Below are positions 1 through 5,549 of a DNA stretch of 8,258 nucleotides, in pieces. Source of the stretch: Clostridiales bacterium UBA1248 (lineage in GTDB: Bacteria > Bacillota > Clostridia > Oscillospirales > CAG-272). How positions within the stretch are numbered: position 1 is the first letter of the stretch; each line of letters starts with the position of its first letter. The DNA lies in NCBI GenBank assembly GCA_002308615.1, contig DBWC01000115.1:1-8258 (forward strand), given 5' to 3'. The notes beneath the pieces were generated by a model that was given only the letters and a program-made list of their open reading frames with translations, was not told the DNA's origin and ran no database searches. Made by a program: the position numbers and the translations under genes.

Positions 1-4
1 TGAC

Positions 5-30
5 GGGAGGGGACAGGGGGGTATGGGGGG
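5..30 (+). other. G-quadruplex motif
   Basis: Four runs of three or more G lie in 26 bases: G5-7, G9-12, G16-21 and G25-30, separated by loops of 1, 3 and 3 bases (A, ACA, TAT). This fits the standard intramolecular G-quadruplex pattern with short loops, which is usually the most stable class. The G-rich strand is the plus strand, which is the template for the minus-strand regulator gene ending at 164. A folded quadruplex could therefore stall polymerase reading out of that gene. The motif is seen directly; folding and role are inferred. Confidence 0.6.
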
Positions 31-51
31 TTGCACGGCTCTGCCGAGCAA
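31..51. repeat. Inverted repeat / hairpin
   Basis: The arms TTGCACGGC (31-39) and GCCGAGCAA (43-51) pair around a 3-base loop TCT with a single A/A mismatch, giving eight base pairs, mostly GC. No run of T follows on either strand, so it is not a canonical intrinsic terminator. It is the first of several hairpins packed into 31-95, directly beside the G-quadruplex motif. Confidence 0.5.
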
Positions 52-59
52 AGGGGTTC

Positions 60-95
60 CCCGTTGCGAACATCGTGAGCAACGGGTGTTCACGA
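60..95. repeat. Two mutually exclusive hairpins
   Basis: The arms CCCGTTGC (60-67) and GCAACGGG (79-86) form a perfect 8-bp stem with an 11-base loop. TCGTGA (73-78) and TCACGA (90-95) form a 6-bp stem, also with an 11-base loop. Because 73-78 lies in the loop of the first hairpin and 79-86 in the loop of the second, the two are interleaved and compete (or form a pseudoknot-like pairing). A third short pairing, GAACA (68-72) with TGTTC (87-91), would also compete. No T-tract follows. The region also carries GGGG-TT-CCCC at 53-62. Function is unknown; a structured RNA, a protein-binding site or a dispersed palindromic repeat are all possible. Confidence 0.45.
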
Positions 96-163
96 GAGGG
101 GGAGATGAGCTCTCTTCAAAGGTTATGCTAACACGCGGTTTAAGATGCAAAATCAAACGGGTC
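96..163. other. Non-coding spacer, nothing recognised
   Basis: The stretch between the hairpin cluster and the stop codon of the regulator gene holds no gene I can support. A plus-strand frame stays open from base 2 to a TAA at 179-181, but it has no ribosome binding site. Its glycine- and arginine-rich product looks like a by-product of the G-rich sequence. No intrinsic terminator for the regulator gene is visible here. Confidence 0.4.
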
Positions 164-1171
164 TTAGTACTGCATAAATAACCACGCCAGACCGCTGAAA
201 AGAAGAAGCACACCGACAATTACGCCCGCTATCATATTCTTTTTTGAACTGCAGCCCCGCTTTTTCAAGTATATCGAATATACTGCCGACGAGACCGGAA
301 CGGGAAGAAAAGCAAAGAGCGTGAAGGCGGCATTCTGCACAGGCATATGGATCACTGCTATCGTTAAAATAAATACGATATACGCCGCGAAAAAAGAAAC
401 TATTGATGATACAAAAAGCAAAACCGAAAGCAAATGCTGCTTTTTTGTCATTTTCTTCGGATAAGACGTTGTCGTTTCCTTACGGATGATATTCTCAAAC
501 GCTGAATATTCCGTAAGTTCATTCTTTTTTATTATAAAAATCTCCGATAAATATATCAAAAGGATCTGTTCTTCCGTATCTATCCTGTTTTCTATCAGAT
601 TGAAATATATTTTATTCGTTTTTATCTCTTCGTCGTTTTGTATGACCGCCTGCGTAAAATACGTATCGTAAACGTTATATACAAACGTTTTACCGGCAAA
701 AAGCTTTGTGAAAGGCGGTCTTCTTTTTTTATATATGATGATATTTTTGATAATGCCCACGACGCCGGCAAATCCGGCAAAGACAAGTACATAAACGGCG
801 GACTGGTTTTTTACGCTTAAGGCTGACAAAATCACTGAAAATATCAGTAAAGCCGAAAGAATTATCATGCGTGCAAACGTTTTGCGGTTCACCTGCTTAT
901 ATATCTGTTTTATCTCATTGTCGTCAAAGCTGAATATATAGTGCTCGCGGGGCTCGGGCACGTTATTGTCTCCGTCCGCGTCTCCGAGCAGAGCGTCGAC
1001 GGATACGCCGAGGACTTTTTTGAGTAAAGCGAGATTGTCGACGGTCGGCACGGTCTTATCGGATTCCCACTGACTCACCGTCTGTCTTGATACAAACAGC
1101 TTTTGCCCAAGCTCCTCCTGCGACAGACCCGCCGCTTTTCTGTAATTCTGTATTTTTTCACCAATGCTCAT
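164..1171 (-). CDS. Membrane-anchored XRE-family transcriptional regulator
   Basis: The protein has 335 residues from this start. Residues 1-64 form a Cro/C1-type helix-turn-helix domain, with a start MSIGEKIQNYRKAAGLSQ and recognition-helix region VSRQTVSQWES (27-37) typical of XRE repressors. A charged linker (65-98) is followed by two likely membrane segments (about 101-120 and 125-147), a soluble stretch (150-235), and three more (about 246-270, 281-301, 312-333). The middle stretch, with a tyrosine/phenylalanine-rich VYDTYFTQA and a later IYLSEIFIIKK, resembles the small YcxB-like domain in other membrane proteins; that is a weak inference. The frame extends 26 codons further upstream, but the promoter -35/-10 boxes lie inside that extension, and GGGAGGTG sits 5-7 bases before this ATG, so the shorter start is chosen. 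Family members are DNA-binding regulators tethered to the membrane; the target and signal are unknown. The inverted repeat over its own leader suggests autoregulation. Confidence 0.85.
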   Translation of the reverse strand: MSIGEKIQNYRKAAGLSQEELGQKLFVSRQTVSQWESDKTVPTVDNLALLKKVLGVSVDALLGDADGDNNVPEPREHYIFSFDDNEIKQIYKQVNRKTFARMIILSALLIFSVILSALSVKNQSAVYVLVFAGFAGVVGIIKNIIIYKKRRPPFTKLFAGKTFVYNVYDTYFTQAVIQNDEEIKTNKIYFNLIENRIDTEEQILLIYLSEIFIIKKNELTEYSAFENIIRKETTTSYPKKMTKKQHLLSVLLFVSSIVSFFAAYIVFILTIAVIHMPVQNAAFTLFAFLPVPVSSAVYSIYLKKRGCSSKKNMIAGVIVGVLLLFSGLAWLFMQY

Positions 1172-1174
1172 ATC

Positions 1175-1192
1175 ACACCTCCCATAAGGTGT
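1175..1192. promoter_or_regulatory. Inverted repeat over start and RBS of the XRE gene
   Basis: ACACCT (1175-1180) and AGGTGT (1187-1192) are perfect 6-bp arms with a 6-base centre. On the minus strand the right arm contains the Shine-Dalgarno AGGTG of the regulator gene, and the left arm begins at about the predicted transcription start. It can be read in two ways: as a DNA operator at +1 for a dimeric repressor, probably the regulator itself, or as an RNA hairpin at the very 5' end of the transcript that hides the ribosome binding site. The repeat is seen; both roles are inferred. Confidence 0.5.
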
Positions 1193-1196
1193 TTTT

Positions 1197-1225
1197 ATTA
1201 TACCATACGGCGGTTTTGCAGTCAA
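1197..1225 (-). promoter_or_regulatory. Sigma-A promoter of the XRE gene
   Basis: On the minus strand, TTGACT (1220-1225) and TATAAT (1197-1202) are separated by exactly 17 bases (1203-1219). This is 11 of 12 matches to the housekeeping consensus. The start of transcription should fall near 1190, leaving a leader of about 19 bases before the ATG at 1171. It shows that the regulator is transcribed on its own, though read-through from the upstream five-gene operon is possible because no good terminator lies between. Confidence 0.75.
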
Positions 1226-1260
1226 GAAATAACTGCTTTCATCTGTCAAGCCGCGCTTGC

Positions 1261-2076
1261 TTAGATAAGATCTCTGAATCTGACCGCCTTTTCGTATGCG
1301 AGTTTTAAAAATTCAAGCTCGGTAAGGGACGAATAAATATCGTGCGTATTCTTTCCCGGTTTGCTTCCGCGCGTCAGTTCAAACGTAAGCTCGCCTTTGT
1401 AGTTATGTTTTTTCAGTCTGTCCGCGACTGACTGCCAGTCCGTTATACCGTCAAACGGCATCATATGAGAATCGTCAAGCCACGTCATATTGTCTTTGTC
1501 TGTCATTCCGAAGTTGTCGTTCAGATGCGTACAGGTCATCCTGTCGCCGTATTTTGCCGTCATATCGACGCCGTAATTGTAGCACAGCTCGTGTCCTGTG
1601 TCCCAGCAGAAGCCTACGTACGGCGATCGGAACTGTTCCATAAGAGCGTTCAGATATTCGACTCCCTCCGTATTTTCAAACGCTATGTTTACGCCTATCT
1701 TTTCCGCGCGTTTCACTATGCGGCAGAAGCGCAATAGACCGATTTCCGTCGGCTCGTGCCTGTCCATACCGATAATCGCGTGAAAAACTATGAGCGGCAC
1801 GCACGCGTCCTTACACTCGTTTACGCATTCTGTCAGCTTTTCTTTGACGTATTCGCCCTTGTCTCCGGGGCGCCACAGCGCATCCACCTCGGTAAAAGGT
1901 GCGTGCACGGACTGATATAAAAGCCCGTATCCGTCCGCCAGCTTTGCGATTTCTTTTGTTTTGCCCGGATACCATGACGTAAAGAAGCCGTCAAATCCGG
2001 CTTCTTTTATATTTTTTATCGTTTCGGGCATATCGGAACCGAATCCCAGCCCGGTGTTTATGCAGAGCTTGTACAT
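1261..2076 (-). CDS. TIM-barrel sugar phosphate isomerase/epimerase-like protein
   Basis: The protein has 271 residues, the usual length for the xylose-isomerase-like TIM-barrel family (AP endonuclease family 2 fold). Metal-site motifs are in the expected order: SVHAP (H58), VFHA (H99), IAFENTEG (E134), CWDTGH (D159, H162), THLND (H184), HMMPFDGITDW (H204) and a strand ending ELTFEL near 229-234. Such proteins are cytosolic and usually use a divalent metal to isomerise or epimerise sugars, inositols or hydroxy acids; a few are endonuclease IV. The short length and absence of the endonuclease IV signatures favour a sugar enzyme, but the substrate cannot be read from the sequence. It is the last gene of the potassium-uptake operon. 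Its ATG overlaps the stop of trkH as TAATG, with GGAGGA seven bases upstream inside trkH, so translation should be coupled. No link between this enzyme and potassium transport is known to me. Confidence 0.85.
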   Translation of the reverse strand: MYKLCINTGLGFGSDMPETIKNIKEAGFDGFFTSWYPGKTKEIAKLADGYGLLYQSVHAPFTEVDALWRPGDKGEYVKEKLTECVNECKDACVPLIVFHAIIGMDRHEPTEIGLLRFCRIVKRAEKIGVNIAFENTEGVEYLNALMEQFRSPYVGFCWDTGHELCYNYGVDMTAKYGDRMTCTHLNDNFGMTDKDNMTWLDDSHMMPFDGITDWQSVADRLKKHNYKGELTFELTRGSKPGKNTHDIYSSLTELEFLKLAYEKAVRFRDLI

Positions 2077-3530
2077 TATTTTTTCCTCCAGGTCGCGGGG
2101 GAGAACAGTATTATCATCGGCATTATCTCAAGTCTGCCGAAAAGCATATCAAGCGACAGTATTATTTTGGAAAACAGAGAATAATCGGCGTAATTTCTCG
2201 TGGGACCGACGGAATCGAATCCCGGACCGATGTTGTTCAGACACGCCATAACGCCGGAGAAATTCGTCTCAAAGCTGAATCCGCTGCCGAAGGTGAATTT
2301 ATCAAACGAAACGAAGAGAACGGACGTTATGAGCACGGCTATATAAAGCGCGATATAGTTTACAGCTGATTTTACCGTCTCCTCGGAGACCGGCTCGCCG
2401 TCCATTTTTACGGTGTTCACCGAACGCGGATGGAGCATGTGACGTATTTCTCTTACCGTATTTTTGAATACAATGATGATCCTCGATACCTTTACGCCGC
2501 CGGCGGTCGAGCCCGCGCACGAGCCGACGAACATAAGGAATATAAACAGAGATTTCGTAAGGGCGGGCCATACGTCGAAGTCCGCCGTTGAAAATCCGCT
2601 TGTGGAAATGATGGACGTCGTCTGGAAAAACGCTTTTCTTATGCAGTCTTCAAGTCCGGACGACATATTGTAAGTCTGTATGCAGACTATGACCGTGGAG
2701 ACGAAAGCGATAGAAAGGTAAACGCGCAGCTCCTCGCTCTTCAGCACCTCGCGCCATTTTCTTATGAGTATAAGGAAAAACAGGTTGAAGTTTATACCGA
2801 AAATGAGCATGAACACGGCTATTATCCACTCCGCCGCGGGGTTGTGATAACCGGCTATAGATTCGTTCATAACGGAGAAGCCGCCCGTGCCCGCCGTGCC
2901 GAACGTCGTCACGAGCGCGTCGTATAACGGCATACGCGCTATGAGCAGCGCGATCACTTCCGTTAAGGTAAGACCGATATATATGGCGTACAGTATGATA
3001 GCGGTGTGGCGCAGCTTAGGCACAAGCTTTCCCTTTGTCGGTCCCGGCACCTCCGCGCGCAATAGATATATCGCGTGGCTGCCCTGCGGCAAAATTGCAA
3101 GCATGAATACGAGCACGCCCATACCGCCTATCCAGTGCGTGAAGCTCCGCCAGAACAAAAGTCCTTTGGGACAGCCTTCTATAACGCGCAAAATAGACGC
3201 GCCTGTCGTGGTAAAGCCGGAACACGTTTCAAAAAACGCGTCTATGTAATTCGGTATCATACCGCCGATAACAAAAGGAAGCGCGCCGAAAGCGGACATC
3301 AAAAGCCACGACGCCGCTACCGTCACGAATCCTTCTTTTGCGTATATTTTTGTATTTTTAGGTTTCTGCAGAATACCCGGAAGTGATACGGCGATAAGCG
3401 CGCCTATCGTTATAAGAAACGGGAAAACGCTCTCGCCGTATATTACCGCCACAAACAGCGGTATAAGCAAAAGCGCCGCTTCTATGAGCAGTATCAGGCT
3501 CAAAAGGTATAACAGCATTCTGTAGTTCAT
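2076..3530 (-). CDS. trkH: Trk-type potassium uptake protein, pore subunit TrkH
   Basis: The protein has 484 residues, close to the length of E. coli TrkH, and belongs to the superfamily of K+ transporters built from four membrane-pore-membrane repeats. All four pore loops are present: TTTGAS (107-112), GTAGTGGFS (211-219), STSGFS (309-314) and NNIGPG (432-437), each with the selectivity-filter glycine. Other TrkH landmarks are WIGGMG (133-138), AEVPGP (159-164), the helix-break segment GSCAGSTAGG (336-345), LHPRSV (366-371) and the C-terminal LFGRLE...WRKK. It should sit in the cytoplasmic membrane and import K+ under control of an RCK ring. UAGGAG, formed by the ktrA stop codon and following bases, is its ribosome binding site, five bases before the ATG. 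By type it should pair with the two-domain TrkA at the head of the operon rather than with the adjacent KtrA, but this is inferred from family precedent only. Confidence 0.93.
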   Translation of the reverse strand: MNYRMLLYLLSLILLIEAALLLIPLFVAVIYGESVFPFLITIGALIAVSLPGILQKPKNTKIYAKEGFVTVAASWLLMSAFGALPFVIGGMIPNYIDAFFETCSGFTTTGASILRVIEGCPKGLLFWRSFTHWIGGMGVLVFMLAILPQGSHAIYLLRAEVPGPTKGKLVPKLRHTAIILYAIYIGLTLTEVIALLIARMPLYDALVTTFGTAGTGGFSVMNESIAGYHNPAAEWIIAVFMLIFGINFNLFFLILIRKWREVLKSEELRVYLSIAFVSTVIVCIQTYNMSSGLEDCIRKAFFQTTSIISTSGFSTADFDVWPALTKSLFIFLMFVGSCAGSTAGGVKVSRIIIVFKNTVREIRHMLHPRSVNTVKMDGEPVSEETVKSAVNYIALYIAVLITSVLFVSFDKFTFGSGFSFETNFSGVMACLNNIGPGFDSVGPTRNYADYSLFSKIILSLDMLFGRLEIMPMIILFSPATWRKK

Positions 3531-3538
3531 AACTGCTC

Positions 3539-4183
3539 CTAAATCTTAAAGCACCTTTTAAGATCTTTCATATCTCCTATGACGTATAAAACGTCCTGCT
3601 GGTTCATCACCGTGTCCGCGCCCGGCATGATTATTTTTCCTTCGCGCTTGACGGAGATTATGTTTATATTGAATTTTCTTCTTACGTCCAGCTGAACGAG
3701 GCTTTTTCCCACCCAGTCCCTGGGCATCGCCATTTCGTATATCGAATAATTCTCGTCAAGCTCGATAAAGTCGAGTATCGCGTCGGACGACATCTTTATG
3801 GCAAGACGTTTTGCGGATATTTTCTCCGGATAAACGACCTCATCCGCGCCGTTTCGGAGCAGGAATTTTTCCTGAACGTCGTTTGATGCGCGGGAAATGA
3901 CGAGAGACGCGCCCATTTCTTTCAAAAGCGCCGTCGCCTCGAGCGAGGTCTGGAAATTATCGCCTATGCTTACGATGCACACGTCGTAATTGCGTACTCC
4001 GAGCGACTGTAAAAACTCCTTGTTCGTGCCGTCGCCTATCTGGGCGTTTGTAACGTACGGAAGTATGGCGTTCACGCTGCTTTCGTCTATGTCAACAGCC
4101 ATTATCTCGCATTTGAGTCCGCTCATTATCTTTGCAACGTGGCAGCCGAACTGTCCTGCGCCTATTATCAAAACAGATTTCAT
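3539..4183 (-). CDS. ktrA: Single-RCK potassium channel gating protein KtrA
   Basis: The protein has 214 residues, the size of the one-unit RCK proteins (KtrA/KtrC) that form octameric rings under KtrB. RCK_N (1 to about 130) starts with a Rossmann motif GAGQFG (8-13) and has the acidic ribose-binding residue D31 at the end of strand 2 (AVDID), indicating nucleotide binding (ATP/ADP or NAD(H)). RCK_C (about 140-214) contains the MPGADTVMNQQDVLYVIGD pattern common to TrkA_C domains. In several Firmicutes this domain binds cyclic di-AMP, which closes the channel; whether this one does cannot be seen. AGGAG lies five bases before the ATG, and the gap to ktrB is 18 bases. It is cytoplasmic and peripheral to the membrane, most likely partnering the KtrB encoded just upstream. 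Confidence 0.92.
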   Translation of the reverse strand: MKSVLIIGAGQFGCHVAKIMSGLKCEIMAVDIDESSVNAILPYVTNAQIGDGTNKEFLQSLGVRNYDVCIVSIGDNFQTSLEATALLKEMGASLVISRASNDVQEKFLLRNGADEVVYPEKISAKRLAIKMSSDAILDFIELDENYSIYEMAMPRDWVGKSLVQLDVRRKFNINIISVKREGKIIMPGADTVMNQQDVLYVIGDMKDLKRCFKI

Positions 4184-4201
4184 ATTAACTCCTATTCTAT
4201 C

Positions 4202-5545
4202 TTATCCTATTGAGATCCTTTCAAGCGGCAGCTTTGCTTCCGTATCCGTGCGGGAGGGAAGCGCCGCGTATATAAGCGTAAGTCCGCCGACCCTGCCGGA
4301 GAACATCAAAAACATGAGTATTACGCGCGAAGCTATCGAAAGCTGCGGCGTGATCCCGAGCGTAAGTCCGACGGTGCCGAGCGCCGATCCCGTTTCAAAC
4401 ATACAGGTTATCAGCGGCAAGCCCTCTATCAGACTAATCGCACACGCCGCGGCGAAGAACAGCGTAAGATACATGAACAGTACCGCTCCGGCGTTCCTCA
4501 CGGCTTCCTCGGGTATGCGCCTTCTGAAGCTCTCCACGTCGTCGCGCCGTCTGAACACGGTCAGAGCGGAGAGGAAAAGCACGGCTATCGTCGTTGTTTT
4601 CATACCGCCGGCGGTAGAACCGGGCGAGCCGCCTATCAGCATCAGCACGGTCATTATCAGCTTGCCGGAATCGTTCATGCCGGCAAGATCCGCCGTGTTG
4701 AAGCCCGCGGTCCTTGTCGTGACGGACTGGAAAAGGCTGTATAAAATTCTCAGCCCCACGGGTTTGTCGCCGTATTCAAAGAAGAAGAAATAGATCGCGG
4801 GGACAGTTATGAGTATAAGCGACGTAATAAGTATGATCTTGCTCTGCAGGCTGAATTTTTTGAACCTCAGCTTGTTTACCTTGAAATCGTCCCACGTCAT
4901 AAAGCTTATGCCGCCGACGATTATAAGTACCATAACGACTATGTTCACGTAAACGTTGTCCGCATAGGAGGTAAGGGAAGAGAAGCTCGATCTAATGCCT
5001 AAAAGATCGAATCCGGCGTTGCAGAACGCGGAGATCGAATGGAAGAAAGAGTACCATATACCGCGTCCCACGCCGAAATCGCGTATGAACACGGGCATAA
5101 GGAGCGCGGCTCCGCAGCCCTCGATTACAGCGGACGTGCGTATGATAAAGCTCGTAAGCCTGATTATACCGCCGACCTGGGGCGCGGAGATCGACTCCTG
5201 CATCGTGCTGCGCTGCCACAAGCCAATCTTTTTGCCGGATAGGCTGATTATCGCAAGAGCGATCGTCACGACGCCCATGCCGCCTATTTGTATGAGCAAA
5301 AGTATGACCGCCTGCCCGAATATCGACCAGTGCGTCGCCGTGTCCACCGTTACAAGACCCGTAACGCACACAGCGGAGACCGCGGTGAACACCGTGTCTT
5401 TAAACGGCGTTACGGAACGGTCCGCGGACGCTATCGGAAGCATCAGTACAAGAGCGCCCAATACTATGAGAAGCAAAAATCCGAATATAATTATCTGAAA
5501 GGATACGGTGCTTCTTTTTTTGAGAAGATTCTTACGCTTTTCCAA
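4202..5545 (-). CDS. ktrB: Ktr-type potassium uptake protein, pore subunit KtrB
   Basis: The protein has 447 residues, matching KtrB in length and lacking the extra N-terminal membrane pair of TrkH. The four pore segments are visible: AVCVTGLVTVDTATHW (G63), SAFCNAGFD (G178), TTRTAGFN (G281) and ALGTVGLT (G393). GGSPGSTAGGMKTTT (305-319) corresponds to the gating loop in the third repeat, and SGRVGGLT (416-423) is the conserved end. It should import K+, with Na+ stimulation in some relatives, across the cytoplasmic membrane. The start codon is TTG (minus strand, bases 5545-5543), giving MEKRKNLL; no ATG or GTG lies upstream in frame before the trkA coding region, and the next Met is residue 35, inside the first helix. 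The nearest Shine-Dalgarno, AAGGA, is 14 bases away within the trkA end, so initiation is probably weak and coupled to trkA, whose stop lies only 4 bases upstream. Confidence 0.9.
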   Translation of the reverse strand: MEKRKNLLKKRSTVSFQIIIFGFLLLIVLGALVLMLPIASADRSVTPFKDTVFTAVSAVCVTGLVTVDTATHWSIFGQAVILLLIQIGGMGVVTIALAIISLSGKKIGLWQRSTMQESISAPQVGGIIRLTSFIIRTSAVIEGCGAALLMPVFIRDFGVGRGIWYSFFHSISAFCNAGFDLLGIRSSFSSLTSYADNVYVNIVVMVLIIVGGISFMTWDDFKVNKLRFKKFSLQSKIILITSLILITVPAIYFFFFEYGDKPVGLRILYSLFQSVTTRTAGFNTADLAGMNDSGKLIMTVLMLIGGSPGSTAGGMKTTTIAVLFLSALTVFRRRDDVESFRRRIPEEAVRNAGAVLFMYLTLFFAAACAISLIEGLPLITCMFETGSALGTVGLTLGITPQLSIASRVILMFLMFSGRVGGLTLIYAALPSRTDTEAKLPLERISIG

Positions 5546-5549
5546 TTTG

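Noticed and set aside
2..181. Plus-strand open frame entering from the left edge and ending at TAA 179-181
   Set aside because: It has no visible start or ribosome binding site, a Gly/Arg-rich low-complexity product driven by the G-rich DNA, and a second frame is also open over most of the stretch. It could be the end of a gene outside the window, but the sequence gives no support.
1172..1249. 26-codon upstream extension of the XRE regulator
   Set aside because: The promoter boxes (1197-1225) and the Shine-Dalgarno lie inside this extension, and the family starts at MSIGEKI. The extension is best read as untranslated DNA.
1244..1249. Second TTGACA on the minus strand upstream of the XRE promoter
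   Set aside because: No -10 box lies at 16-18 bases; the position where one should be is occupied by the -35 region of the real promoter.
1247..1259. Hairpin CAAGC-CGC-GCTTG just after the isomerase stop, possible terminator
   Set aside because: The stem is only 5 bp and no run of T follows on the minus strand, so it does not qualify as an intrinsic terminator.
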